A stretch of DNA of 64,000 nt from Thiofilum sp. (GTDB lineage Bacteria > Pseudomonadota > Gammaproteobacteria > Thiotrichales > Thiotrichaceae): positions 3,410,001 to 3,474,000 of the forward strand of contig NZ_JADJTF010000001.1 of assembly GCF_016711335.1 (NCBI RefSeq). Direction: 5' to 3'. The notes under the pieces were generated by a model that was not told where the DNA came from, made no database searches, and was given only the letters and a program-made list of their open reading frames with translations. Each line of letters starts with the position of its first letter. Positions within the stretch are counted from its first letter, which is position 1. The position numbers were made by a program, and so were the translations under genes. This document shows, one piece after another, positions 1 to 8,812 of this stretch.

Positions 1-1157
1 TGAGCAAGCGTCAGTGTTTCCTGAGCATAAACATTTTCACTAACTCTCGTTGCCGATTCATGCTTTACAGCTCCTGTTTCCGCTGTAATTCCTACGACGC
101 TAGCATCAGCCTCAGCATATAAAAAACTTTGTTTAGACTTATCAGAGGAACTAGATTCTTCTTGTACATGATAGGCTGCATCAACAATTTTCCAACTAGG
201 CTGACCATTTTCAATTTTAATATTTTGAAAAAATTCAGACATAGCCACCCCCATTTCTTCATCAGCACTTTGATTTTCTTGATGCATCGTTGACGAGTTA
301 ACTTCCTTATTGTTTTGTTTTTTTGAATAACTTTGATTTTCTTGATGCATCGTTGACGAGTTAACTTCCTTATTGTTTTGTTTTTTTGAATAACTTTTAT
401 TCTCACAAGTAAAATCAAGACCACTATCAGAGTATGGTTGTTGCGATCGCTTTTCTTTCCATATTTTTTTGTAATCTTCTATGGATTTACTTGAGTCGTT
501 TTTATGCATAAATTCTGCATATTCAAGACAGTTTTCCATACTTTCGACTGGAGCCTTAGGATCTGAATAACTTTTCTTCCTCAATAAAAAAAGATTTTGC
601 TGTACAGAGTGGGTTAACTCATGCGATAACAAATTTCTGTCAAATAGACTTTCATGTGTACCGAAAACAATATGGTTGCCGACAGTATAAGCACGTGCAT
701 TCACATCGGCGGCTGACTGTGCAGCTTGGGTATCGGTATGCACCCGCACTGCTGAAAAATCATGCCCAAACCGCGCTTCCATCTCTTCCCTGATCCCCGC
801 ATCCAATGCCCGCCCCGGACGTGCCAAAGTCTGTTCCACACTCGCTGGCACATCCATCCCCGCATCCCCGCCACCACCACTAAACCGCTGCACCTGCACT
901 GGCGCACGTTCCGTCGTCAACGGTTGAGGAATCGCCATCACCTGTTCCGCAATCCGGTCTGCTTCCTGCTCATAACGGTCATTCGGGCTACCGATCTTTA
1001 ACTTGCGCTGCAACAAACGCCCCACTGCCTGATTACCCACCCTACGCTGCAACCCCAACACCTGTTGTTGCGGAGTCACCCGCCCCTTTGCAGCGGGGCT
1101 GACCACTGCCGGACTAGCCGTGGCAGCGGGTTTGGAAATATGCTGATTTGCTTTCAT
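1..1157 (-). CDS. DUF4157 (eCIS_core) protein, C-terminus outside window
   Basis: An uninterrupted frame runs leftward from an ATG at 1157 off the window edge, giving about 385 visible residues. The N-terminal ~55 residues include the QRRVGNQAVGRLLQRK type of segment. Residues ~110-170 form the DUF4157/eCIS_core domain (PF13699): ALDAGIREEMEARFG, then VRVHTDTQAAQSA, then a HELTH zinc-binding motif (HExxH). DUF4157 proteins are typical companions of extracellular contractile injection systems and are thought to be cargo or accessory metallopeptidases. The gene starts 10 bp after the eCIS ATPase and is probably co-transcribed. After the HELTH motif the sequence becomes Lys/Asn/Ser-rich and AT-rich and contains a 21-residue tandem duplication. 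The C-terminal part therefore has a different composition from the conserved head, as expected for a variable effector tail. The tail's function is unknown. Confidence 0.85.
   Translation of the reverse strand, partial: MKANQHISKPAATASPAVVSPAAKGRVTPQQQVLGLQRRVGNQAVGRLLQRKLKIGSPNDRYEQEADRIAEQVMAIPQPLTTERAPVQVQRFSGGGGDAGMDVPASVEQTLARPGRALDAGIREEMEARFGHDFSAVRVHTDTQAAQSAADVNARAYTVGNHIVFGTHESLFDRNLLSHELTHSVQQNLFLLRKKSYSDPKAPVESMENCLEYAEFMHKNDSSKSIEDYKKIWKEKRSQQPYSDSGLDFTCENKSYSKKQNNKEVNSSTMHQENQSYSKKQNNKEVNSSTMHQENQSADEEMGVAMSEFFQNIKIENGQPSWKIVDAAYHVQEESSSSDKSKQSFLYAEADASVVGITAETGAVKHESATRVSENVYAQETLTLA
267..397. repeat. In-frame 63-bp tandem duplication in the DUF4157 gene
   Basis: Positions 267-334 and 330-397 are identical, giving two tandem units with a 63-bp period. 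On the minus strand each unit encodes 21 residues beginning SYSKKQNNKEVN and ending HQENQ, so the duplication keeps the frame. Exact identity at DNA level suggests recent slippage or recombination. Confidence 0.95.
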
Positions 1158-1167
1158 TGCCTCACTC

Positions 1168-3234
1168 CTAAAACACCGTCCGGTTTAAGGTTTTACCCAA
1201 TTTCTGATACTCACGCTGGGCAGCGTGCATCACATGCCTGCGTTGGACTTCCCCACCCTCAGCCACTGCAAGATAAGCCGCCGCTAAGGCAATGTTTTTG
1301 ATATGCCCCCCGCTGACCTGCAAGTGTTCTGCTAACTCTGCACAATCAATATCTGCTGCTACCGGAGTAGCCGCAGGCCAAACCCTTTCCCAAAGCCGTC
1401 GCCGCGCCTCTACATCAGGGGCAGTGAATTGCACGGTAAACGCCAAACGCCGTAAAAACGCATCATCCAAATTCTGGCGGAAATTGCTGGCGAGGATAGT
1501 AACCCCGGCATATTGCTCCATGCGTTGCAACAAATACGCCGTTTCAATATTGGCATAACGGTCGTGGGCATCCTTAACCTCCGAACGTTTGCCGAATAAG
1601 GCATCGGCCTCATCGAAGAACAGTATAGCACTGGTATTTTCTGCTGCTCGAAAAATACGCTCTAAATTTTGCTCCGTTTCCCCGATGTATTTGCTCACCA
1701 CTCCAGCCAAGTCGATGCGGTATAGCTCCAAGCCCAACTCATAAGCCAATACCTCGGCAGCCAAGGTTTTACCCGTACCAGACGGGCCTGCAAACAATAC
1801 ATTCACACCCTTGCCATAACTGAGCTTGCGCCCAAAACCCCAATGCTCCAGCACGTGTGCCTGATGACGTACCCATGTAGCGATTTCCCGCAACTGCTGC
1901 ATACTGTCTTCGCCCAGTATCAAATCATCCCATGTCGCTTTTGGATCAATTTTCAAGGCGAGCTTACCCAATGTCTGTGTCATACCTTGGCTAATCACCC
2001 TGAACAAATGATGGCGCAATGGCGGTAACGGAGTGCTTGCCTCCCACTGACGCTCTTTAGCAACGTGTGCCGCCGCCACTTGCATTTGTGCAGCACTTAA
2101 CGCAAAACGCGCCGCCAGATCATGCAAGTCCGCATCAGCCAAAGCCAAACCCTGCTGTTGCAACGCAGCTTGCCAACCCACACAACGCCCTTGATAGTCG
2201 GGCAGAGGCAGTGGTAAACCAACAATTACCCCATTACCCCGCCATGCTTGTTCACCCGCTAACATCACTGGCACTGGTACATCAGCCACTAGCTGAAACA
2301 AACGCTGTGCAAGTGGTGTATGCACCTCTCCCACTGCCTCTACCCCCTTTAGCAACAGCACAGATTGCTGGAACTGGGCTTCACGCACTACACGATTAAT
2401 CACCCAGTCCAGATGAGCATCCAGCCGCAACGCGTGGCTCAAATCCATCACTAATAACGGTTTACCACACAACGCTGCCAAACTGTCAGCCCATTGTTGG
2501 CGGCTTAATGGTGTTGCGCCGTACACATACAACACGGCTGTTGTCTCTGCCCTTGCCCACGCCTGCCAACGGCTTTGCTCGACCATAGGCAAATACAGGT
2601 TTTCCAGCGTAGTGTCAGGGTAAATGCGCTCACAGCAGGGGGCTAAACGGCTATCCATACCAGAATCCCCTAATAAGAGACTGATAAGCTGTTCATCCAA
2701 AACCAGATAATGTGCTAATAGGCTGGGGTGCTGCTGTTGGGGGTCGGTATGCAACTGGAGTAATTGCGAGCGCAATAGCGGTGCATTAGCACTGAACCGT
2801 TGCCGATAGACTAATTTTTCTGCCGGGGAGCGGCATAACAGGTTTAAGACAAACTCAATCGTTGGACGACGACGAGTGACATCATCCTGCAAATAGGCGT
2901 AGATACGCTCATAGCGCAAATCCAGCTCTGGGGCGAGTGCAACCAGTAGTACATCAAGGTCAAAAGGATTCAGTGAATAGCGTGACACCAGCTCATCCAA
3001 TACCAGCAGATGCGGGATAGATGCTGATATTGAAAGCGAATCAGCTTTTTCAGTTTGCCAGAAAATGGATTGTAACGGCGGAAAAGCCAGTAGTTGGTGA
3101 ATGTCCTCCAAGTCCAAATGCAAGCCCCTAAAAGGGTCTTGCTCACGTGCAGGAAAAGACTGGATACACTCAAGCAAACGCTTATCCAAGTGTTTTAAAG
3201 CATTAACCAAATAGCTACTAGGCTCTTCAAGCAC
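1168..3234 (-). CDS. eCIS-associated AAA+ ATPase (Afp15/Pvc15-like)
   Basis: The 688-residue protein has a long helical N-terminal region and a C-terminal AAA+ module. Walker A is AGPSGTGKT near residue 475, Walker B is ILFFDEAD near residue 535, and an arginine-finger-like FLRRLAF follows. Length and architecture match the ATPases encoded in eCIS clusters (Afp15/Pvc15), which are needed for assembly or loading of the contractile particle. The immediately following DUF4157 gene supports this. The chosen start is a GTG at 3234 preceded by GGAG with a short spacer. Base composition is visibly more GC-rich than in the genes from 3.8 kb onwards. The other structural eCIS genes must lie outside the window if the locus is complete. 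Confidence 0.85.
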   Translation of the reverse strand: MLEEPSSYLVNALKHLDKRLLECIQSFPAREQDPFRGLHLDLEDIHQLLAFPPLQSIFWQTEKADSLSISASIPHLLVLDELVSRYSLNPFDLDVLLVALAPELDLRYERIYAYLQDDVTRRRPTIEFVLNLLCRSPAEKLVYRQRFSANAPLLRSQLLQLHTDPQQQHPSLLAHYLVLDEQLISLLLGDSGMDSRLAPCCERIYPDTTLENLYLPMVEQSRWQAWARAETTAVLYVYGATPLSRQQWADSLAALCGKPLLVMDLSHALRLDAHLDWVINRVVREAQFQQSVLLLKGVEAVGEVHTPLAQRLFQLVADVPVPVMLAGEQAWRGNGVIVGLPLPLPDYQGRCVGWQAALQQQGLALADADLHDLAARFALSAAQMQVAAAHVAKERQWEASTPLPPLRHHLFRVISQGMTQTLGKLALKIDPKATWDDLILGEDSMQQLREIATWVRHQAHVLEHWGFGRKLSYGKGVNVLFAGPSGTGKTLAAEVLAYELGLELYRIDLAGVVSKYIGETEQNLERIFRAAENTSAILFFDEADALFGKRSEVKDAHDRYANIETAYLLQRMEQYAGVTILASNFRQNLDDAFLRRLAFTVQFTAPDVEARRRLWERVWPAATPVAADIDCAELAEHLQVSGGHIKNIALAAAYLAVAEGGEVQRRHVMHAAQREYQKLGKTLNRTVF

Positions 3235-3397
3235 TCAGTTACTCCTTTACTTTGAGTTGAAAAAAAATTGCTTTTAAATAAAACAAAGCTTAGATTACAA
3301 CTATTGTAATAAAAGTAACAAGTTCAGAAGCTATTTTTGAATTTTAAAATAATACATCGGACGCTTTTATAATAAGTATAAATTCTCTAGGGTATAA

Positions 3398-3733
3398 TTA
3401 GATAAACAAAGCCGACGCTAATCCGGCAAACGAGACAATAATCGCCGCCATATACCAGCGAAAAATACGATAATAATAATGACCTGATTGAGTCGTGTCA
3501 TAACGATTAGTGAGTAACATAAACAACACATAAATCATTAGTCCAATGCCTACTAATAAAGTAGCGGCTACGACGCCATCGGCTAGGGTTTGAATCGCGG
3601 GATGATCATCGTCTGCTATCGCCCATTGGGCTAAGAAATTCATTAGAAAACCTAGAATAATACCTACAGAGGTCACCATCGGTTGGCGGAAATCCTTAAT
3701 ATCCTGATTCATTGCTGTATTCTGTTCACTCAT
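3398..3733 (-). CDS. Small three-helix inner-membrane protein, function unknown
   Basis: The 111-residue protein has an acidic, hydrophilic N-terminus of about 20 residues and then three hydrophobic segments: around 20-38 (SVGIILGFLMNFLAQWAI), 52-74 (VVAATLLVGIGLMIYVLFML) and 92-110. A short polar loop, NRYDTTQSGHYYYR, separates the last two. No family is recognised. An AAGGTAAG stretch lies just upstream of the ATG. The gene is monocistronic and divergent from the acyltransferase at 3808. It is a plausible real gene because the hydrophobic pattern is coherent and no other frame fits. Confidence 0.7.
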   Translation of the reverse strand: MSEQNTAMNQDIKDFRQPMVTSVGIILGFLMNFLAQWAIADDDHPAIQTLADGVVAATLLVGIGLMIYVLFMLLTNRYDTTQSGHYYYRIFRWYMAAIIVSFAGLASALFI

Positions 3734-3807
3734 TACTACTTACCTTAAATTATTTCAGCGGCTCATCATATCTGTTTTTAGGTACGCTGCTAAGGTAGGA
3801 AATAAAC

Positions 3808-4929
3808 ATGAATTATCGGGCTGAAATTGATGGTTTACGCGCCCTCGCGGTAGTTCCCGTCATCCTGTATCACGCAGGTATTGCGGGATTTAGTGGAGGC
3901 TTCGTTGGGGTTGACATTTTTTTCGTGATTAGTGGCTATTTAATTAGCTCTATCTTGCTTCATGATCTAGCACAGGGACAGTTTAGTCTAACGCGTTTTT
4001 ATGAGCGCCGAGCGCGGCGTATTTTACCCGCTTTGTTCTTAGTACTGCTGGTTTGCTTACCGTTGGCGTGGTGGTTATTGCTGCCTCATGAATGGGTAGA
4101 ATTTGGTGAAAGTCTGATTGCGGTCAATCTATTTGCCTCCAATATTCTGTTTTGGCTTAGTACGGACTATTTTGCAGCCACCGCAGACTCTATTCCGCTG
4201 TTACACACTTGGAGTCTGGCGGTAGAGGAGCAATTTTATGTGCTGTTTCCACTCTTACTGTGGTGGCTGTGGGTAAAAGCTCGTTCCTATTTGTTCCCTG
4301 TCATGGGACTCTTGCTAGTATTGAGTTTGGGATTTAGTGAATGGTTTTGGCGGCAATCGATTGAGGCTAATTTCTTTTTACTACCCAGCCGCATGTGGGA
4401 ACTGTTATTAGGCGTGCTATGTGCCTTGTATTTGCAAAAGTACGCGCCTCTGACCGGAGGAAGTGCACAGCTCATGAGTATGGCAGGTTTAATAGCGATT
4501 ATAGCCTCGATACCCTTGCTACATAGCGGTATACCTTTTCCTAGTGTCTATACCTTAATCCCCACCTTGGGAGCAGTAGCTCTGATCCTAAGCAATTCTC
4601 AAACTCTCGCTAACCGCTTATTAAGCACCCCAGTATTGGTAGGCATTGGTCTGATCTCTTATAGCGCTTATTTGTGGCATCAACCTTTATTCGTCTTTGC
4701 GCGTCTCGCTAGTCCCGACACCTTGAGTGTAGGTCTACTACTAGGCTTGTGTGTGCTTACTTTGGTATTAGCTTATGCCAGTTGGCGCTGGGTAGAACAA
4801 CCTTTTAGGCATGCGCAACGAATATCACTTAAAACCTTTGCCATAGGAGCCAGTGTGATCAGTTTGAGTTTTATCGTGCTCGGTCTAGCGGGCATTATGA
4901 GCGAGGGATTTCCTCAACGTTTTGATTAA
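3808..4929 (+). CDS. OafA/YrhL-type membrane acyltransferase (Acyl_transf_3)
   Basis: The 373-residue integral membrane protein opens with the family hallmark YRAEIDGLRALAVVPVILYHAG, followed by GGFVGVDIFFVISGYLI and RFYERRARRILPAL. About ten transmembrane segments follow. The family transfers O-acyl (usually acetyl) groups onto cell-surface glycans, lipopolysaccharide or peptidoglycan. The His in LYHAG is the conserved catalytic or transfer residue. Many homologues of ~650 residues carry a C-terminal periplasmic SGNH domain in the same chain. Here the protein stops right after the last helix (GFPQRFD) and a stand-alone SGNH protein follows 70 bp downstream, so the two probably act together. 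Confidence 0.9.
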   Translation: MNYRAEIDGLRALAVVPVILYHAGIAGFSGGFVGVDIFFVISGYLISSILLHDLAQGQFSLTRFYERRARRILPALFLVLLVCLPLAWWLLLPHEWVEFGESLIAVNLFASNILFWLSTDYFAATADSIPLLHTWSLAVEEQFYVLFPLLLWWLWVKARSYLFPVMGLLLVLSLGFSEWFWRQSIEANFFLLPSRMWELLLGVLCALYLQKYAPLTGGSAQLMSMAGLIAIIASIPLLHSGIPFPSVYTLIPTLGAVALILSNSQTLANRLLSTPVLVGIGLISYSAYLWHQPLFVFARLASPDTLSVGLLLGLCVLTLVLAYASWRWVEQPFRHAQRISLKTFAIGASVISLSFIVLGLAGIMSEGFPQRFD

Positions 4930-4939
4930 ATGGTGAACT

Positions 4940-4957
4940 CCTAAGCCTGCTCTTAGG
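4940..4957 (+). other. Small hairpin between acyltransferase and SGNH gene
   Basis: CCTAAG (4940-4945) and CTTAGG (4952-4957) form a 6-bp stem with a 6-nt loop and no U-tract after it. It may be an attenuator or mRNA-processing element. The evidence is weak. Confidence 0.3.
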
Positions 4958-4999
4958 TCAAAAAGATGAGCATTATTGCCATTCTATGGGGTTAAACTG

Positions 5000-5803
5000 A
5001 TGAAAAAACTGGTTATTTTGGCAGTATTACTAAGCCTAATGACAACTTCATTTTCTGTTCAAGCGCATCGTGAGGCACTATTAAAATCAGCGAATGTAGC
5101 CGCTAATGGTGCTTATACTCGAAAAGCCTTTCTTGAACTTAATAAACAAGCCTTTGATGTCCAAGACTCAAGGCGCAAATTACTGATTATAGGGGACAGT
5201 CATGCACAAGACTTCTTAAATGCCGTCAATGAAAACAATTACCTAACCCATTATCAAATCCGCACCCATTATATTCCCACTCGCTGTCAAGTGGTTTTTG
5301 AGGCACAAGCTAGAACACATATTGAGGCTAAAGATCGGGCTTTTTGCCAACAAGCAAACGAACTAGATCTAGCTAAACCTATCGTAGCTGAAGCCGATGT
5401 GATTATTCTGGTCGCTCGTTGGCGTGATTGGTCAGCTAAGCTATTGCCTAGTACTTTGCAGCAATTAGCGGTAAAACCTCAGCAAAAAGTGATCGTACTG
5501 GGGACTAAGGATTTTGGTAAGGTCAATGTACGCCAGTACTTAAGTAGCACACTGAAGGAATTAGTGAAGCTAACCAATAAAGTAGATCCCGTTCCAATTG
5601 CTACTAATGATCCACTGAGTCAAGGCGCTAAGCACTACACCTTTGTGAATCAACAAAGCATTATTTGCGGCTCTACAACAACCTGTCGATTGTTTACCGA
5701 ACAAGGTGAATTAATTTCCTATGACGGCGGGCATTTAACACCCGCCGGAGCCAAATGGGTGGGACAGCGTTTATTTACTAACTCACCTTTAGGGCAGCTA
5801 TGA
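5000..5803 (+). CDS. Exported SGNH-domain protein, partner of the acyltransferase
   Basis: The chosen ATG at 5000 has GGGG about 8 nt upstream and begins MKKLVILAVLLSLM, a clear Sec signal peptide cleaved near SVQAH. A TTG start 24 bp upstream is possible but would put a charged extension in front of the signal. The mature part contains the SGNH hydrolase block I (LLIIGDSHAQDF, nucleophile Ser in GDS) and the C-terminal catalytic Asp/His block (SYDGGHLTPAGAKW). This corresponds to the SGNH domain usually fused to the C-terminus of OafA-like acyltransferases. Here it has gained its own signal peptide, giving a 267-residue periplasmic protein. It probably completes acyl transfer to a periplasmic glycan. 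It converges with the amine oxidase gene, leaving a single base between the two stop codons. Confidence 0.85.
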   Translation: MKKLVILAVLLSLMTTSFSVQAHREALLKSANVAANGAYTRKAFLELNKQAFDVQDSRRKLLIIGDSHAQDFLNAVNENNYLTHYQIRTHYIPTRCQVVFEAQARTHIEAKDRAFCQQANELDLAKPIVAEADVIILVARWRDWSAKLLPSTLQQLAVKPQQKVIVLGTKDFGKVNVRQYLSSTLKELVKLTNKVDPVPIATNDPLSQGAKHYTFVNQQSIICGSTTTCRLFTEQGELISYDGGHLTPAGAKWVGQRLFTNSPLGQL

Positions 5804-5804
5804 T

Positions 5805-7169
5805 TTATAGCGGCTTTTTTAGGCGCTTAGCGGCTTCAACGCCACTTAAATAGGCCCCATGTACGGTTCCCGGATATAGGCTAGAAGTGGCTTCGCCCGC
5901 CCATAATAAGCGCCCTGCTACCGTACTAGCCAAGGCTTTACGATCTTGGTTAGTACTGCCTACTGCATTAAACGAATATGAGCCATAGGCATAAGGATCT
6001 TGCGCCCAACGAGTAATCTGGGTTGCGACAGGTTGAGGAATACTATTACCGAACATCTCACGCAATACTTGCATACCATCGTCAATAATCGCTTGATCCG
6101 ACCATTTTTCTAGCTCGCGTGCTCGATCAGCCGCATTAAAGCCTAATAAAATCGGTGCACCCGTTTTGGCAAAACTGACCCACTCCACCCAACGTCCCGC
6201 TTGTGGCGATAGGTACTCATGCCAATCAATATTCTTAGGCCAAAAGACTTTATCAAATCTAAAGAACACTTTATTCAATAAGCCCATACCTAAACGTTTA
6301 ATGGCTTGTTGTTTAGCGGCAGGTAAAGGCGGGCTAAATTGTACTGTATTACGTTTTAACACTCCTAAAGGCAGAGTGACCAGCGCATAATCGGCAGTGT
6401 AGGTATTATTTTGCGTACTCACCTTCACACCTTGATTAGTGTACTCAACTTTTTTAATGACCTGACTGGTTTTAATAGTTAACCCTTGAGCTAAATAACT
6501 AATAATCTGGTCATAGCCTTGAGGGAACAGGACATCAGCCCCATCAAACTCCTCATTATCCTCCATCGTATGCGCTGATAGTTCTCGTGCAGAGCCTGAA
6601 TACTCCTGCTCATATTTACTATTGAGATAAAAGTCGACTTGAGCTTTTAGGCTAGTAGGAAGCGGATTAGGCAATACTAGATCCACCGCTTGCCTCAGCG
6701 ATACATCTTGCTCTTGCTGCTCGGCTTGTGTAAGCGCTTTGGTCACTAGGTTAGCAACTTTACTTTCATTGGTAGAGGTAACTCCTAACTTTTTTAGCTC
6801 CGGTGCGATATATAATTTGGCGCTATCGTAACTGGTAGCGATGCGATGCGCTTTAATCTGATCCGCTAGTTTAGTAATGGGGTTATTTTTGTCCCCGTGA
6901 ATCCACGAAGCCCCTAAATCCACCGGCACACCCGTCCACGAACGACTGGTATAGATCCGCCCCCCTATACGATTGCGTGCCTCTAGTACCGTGACCTTAA
7001 AACCTTGTGCCCTAAGCTGCTGAGCAGCGGCTAAACCCGCTATTCCAGCGCCCAACACTAGTATTTGTGGGGAATTCGCGTAGATCATATTGGAATATCC
7101 CATACTTAAAGTACCAGCAGTAAGGGTACGTAAAAAAACTCGTCTTGAGTTAGAGATAGTTTGAACCAA
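5805..7169 (-). CDS. Tat-exported flavin amine oxidase
   Basis: The 454-residue protein has an N-terminal twin-arginine signal (SRRVFLRTLTAGTLSMG). It is followed by the FAD-binding dinucleotide motif VLGAGIAGLAAAQQL with EARNRIGGR, and the C-terminal FAD-contact segment LLWAGEATS..YPGTVHGAYLSG. This is the monoamine/polyamine oxidase family (PF01593), which oxidatively deaminates amines with O2 to give aldehyde, ammonia and H2O2. The substrate is not inferable. The start is a TTG at 7169 with AGGAGG at good spacing. The protein would fold with FAD in the cytoplasm and be exported through Tat. The gene is divergent from a small secreted-protein gene. Confidence 0.88.
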   Translation of the reverse strand: MVQTISNSRRVFLRTLTAGTLSMGYSNMIYANSPQILVLGAGIAGLAAAQQLRAQGFKVTVLEARNRIGGRIYTSRSWTGVPVDLGASWIHGDKNNPITKLADQIKAHRIATSYDSAKLYIAPELKKLGVTSTNESKVANLVTKALTQAEQQEQDVSLRQAVDLVLPNPLPTSLKAQVDFYLNSKYEQEYSGSARELSAHTMEDNEEFDGADVLFPQGYDQIISYLAQGLTIKTSQVIKKVEYTNQGVKVSTQNNTYTADYALVTLPLGVLKRNTVQFSPPLPAAKQQAIKRLGMGLLNKVFFRFDKVFWPKNIDWHEYLSPQAGRWVEWVSFAKTGAPILLGFNAADRARELEKWSDQAIIDDGMQVLREMFGNSIPQPVATQITRWAQDPYAYGSYSFNAVGSTNQDRKALASTVAGRLLWAGEATSSLYPGTVHGAYLSGVEAAKRLKKPL

Positions 7170-7204
7170 AGCTGAAATCCTCCTGACTAACCGTTAATCG
7201 TTCA

Positions 7205-7232
7205 GGGGATATTAAAAAAACTCGCTATCCCC
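7205..7232. promoter_or_regulatory. Inverted repeat upstream of the amine oxidase
   Basis: GGGGATA (7205-7211) and TATCCCC (7226-7232) form a 7-bp inverted repeat with a 14-nt spacer. It lies between the divergent amine-oxidase and small-protein genes. It could be an operator or a 5'-UTR hairpin; nothing distinguishes these. Confidence 0.35.
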
Positions 7233-7333
7233 GTAAAGAATTAAAAACTCAATCGTTATAACCATAATTGCACTTAATTATCGTAACGCGGTCTAACAAG
7301 TTAACCCAACCCTCAAACAAAAGGATATTTGAC

Positions 7334-7522
7334 ATGAATCTACGGCTGAATAAAACCCTATTAGCTATTTGGGCTATTCTCACCCTCATTTGCTTAGCCT
7401 TGAGTACTGCAACCACGGCTGACTCTAAAGCTCCTCAACTCTGCAAAACCTATACGGCTCAAGCCTTAAGTTGTGGTTTTGGTATGGTTAGCTGGAGTGA
7501 TGGTAGTGTTAAGTCTCGTTAA
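7334..7522 (+). CDS. Small secreted protein, unknown function
   Basis: The frame from an ATG at 7334, with AAAGGA about 10 nt upstream, encodes 62 residues. They begin MNLRLNKTLLAIWAILTLICLALSTATT, a typical signal peptide with a basic n-region and a hydrophobic core. The mature part is about 35 residues and has two cysteines (QLCKTY and LSCGFG), which may form a disulfide. No family is recognised. The good ribosome-binding site and signal peptide argue for a real gene. The short length leaves doubt. Confidence 0.5.
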   Translation: MNLRLNKTLLAIWAILTLICLALSTATTADSKAPQLCKTYTAQALSCGFGMVSWSDGSVKSR

Positions 7523-7582
7523 TTCTCATTGTTATACGCTTTTGAGCTTTGCTACTGCCTTTCCCATCCAGCCTCTAGTGGC

Positions 7583-8794
7583 TTATCTTAATGATCGAGC
7601 CACTCTAAATCCATAGAGAAAACTTCTCTCTAACTCATGTCCCTGACTACGATAAGCCGAACGTAAACTCGGTGGCTGATTATCCCAAGCACCTCCACGT
7701 CTAGCTCTTAAACGCTGGTCACAGGTTGAAGCAGCGACTGCATCATAATTATCACGCCAACACGTTTGCACCCACTCCCAAGCATTACCAGACATATCGT
7801 GTAAGCCATAAGCATTACTCGAAAACTGCCCCACTGGAGCGGTATATTGCCATTGATCTAATTCACCCTGACCTTGGTAATTAGCAAAATTGCGACTAGG
7901 CTGACTACCCCAAAAGAAAGCGGTAACTTTGCCACCGCGTGCTGCATACTCCCATTCCTCTTCAGTGGGTAAACGGTAGGTCTGACCAGTAGTTTTATTG
8001 AGCCATGCAATATAGTGTTGCGTATCGTCCCAACTGATACAGACCACTGGATGAACATCCGTCTGAGCAAAGCCCGGCGAGCGCCAGTGACTGGCAGGAT
8101 GTAAAATCCAGCGCCCTGCCATTTTAGGGTCTGCTACGGTACAACCTTCGCCCGTTTGTTCCGCTGTGGTTTTATACTGGGTTTCGTCGACAAAACGTTT
8201 AAATTGACCTACTGTAATTTCGTACTTACCTAACTCAAAGCTATCGATCTGTACTCGATGAGCGGGAAACTCATTATCTCGACAGCCGCCTAATTCATCA
8301 TCCCAACCGGCACTACAACCCATAGAAAACCTGCCCGCTGGTAGCACAACTAACGTTGGTAAATCGGATAAAGTGGCGGGCTGAGTGACTTGGTGGGTGA
8401 TATGGTCTAGATCGGGTAAGGTTAGGGGGGTATTAGTAGTAGGCTGCTCCGAGGTCTTTACCAGTGGGGTGGTACTCCATTTCACTAATCCATAACCTGC
8501 CCCAAAACCTAATAACACTAATCCTACTCCCCAGATGAGGCGTTGCCCCCAACCCTGCCATGCATTTGAACGTTTAGTGAGTTGTAGCTGCTGATAAAAT
8601 CCCTCCGCCTCTTGAGCTGAAACCACCACAGCCGTGGTCTTAGCGTGACGCCATAGCAATACTTGACGTACAGCATCCGCCTCTAAATGCTCAGGGTTAT
8701 CGGGAGCTGGCAATAACTTACCGGCTACAATGGCTTCCCAGTCGCTTGGGGGTTGTGGGTCTGAGGGGGCTGGATCATGAGGTGTAGATTTCAT
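7583..8794 (-). CDS. Membrane-anchored SUMF1/FGE-fold protein, ECF-sigma partner
   Basis: The 403-residue protein has a cytoplasmic proline-rich N-terminus of about 80 residues and one transmembrane helix around 84-105 (LIWGVGLVLLGFGAGYGLV). An extracytoplasmic formylglycine-generating-enzyme-sulfatase (SUMF1) domain spans about 145-403. Diagnostic stretches are PAGRFSMGC, YRLPTEEEWEYAARGG, DMSGNAWEWV and RRGGAWDN..GFRVAR. The Cys pair of true FGEs (a C-x-R-Y-R type segment) is absent: the equivalent reads SLRSAYR. Formylglycine synthesis is therefore unlikely. The gene starts 18 bp after an ECF sigma factor gene. That order and topology are like an anti-sigma/sensor, with the N-terminus available to bind sigma. 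This role is inference. Confidence 0.8.
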   Translation of the reverse strand: MKSTPHDPAPSDPQPPSDWEAIVAGKLLPAPDNPEHLEADAVRQVLLWRHAKTTAVVVSAQEAEGFYQQLQLTKRSNAWQGWGQRLIWGVGLVLLGFGAGYGLVKWSTTPLVKTSEQPTTNTPLTLPDLDHITHQVTQPATLSDLPTLVVLPAGRFSMGCSAGWDDELGGCRDNEFPAHRVQIDSFELGKYEITVGQFKRFVDETQYKTTAEQTGEGCTVADPKMAGRWILHPASHWRSPGFAQTDVHPVVCISWDDTQHYIAWLNKTTGQTYRLPTEEEWEYAARGGKVTAFFWGSQPSRNFANYQGQGELDQWQYTAPVGQFSSNAYGLHDMSGNAWEWVQTCWRDNYDAVAASTCDQRLRARRGGAWDNQPPSLRSAYRSQGHELERSFLYGFRVARSLR

Positions 8795-8812
8795 CCGTGT
8801 TTTCTGCTTGAC

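Noticed and set aside
267..397. Possible CRISPR-like or VNTR array
   Set aside because: There are only two units, contiguous with no spacers, and they keep the reading frame of the DUF4157 protein. It is an in-gene tandem duplication.
7583..8794. Active formylglycine-generating enzyme
   Set aside because: The paired cysteines required for FGE activity are not present in the C-terminal motif, and no sulfatase gene is nearby.
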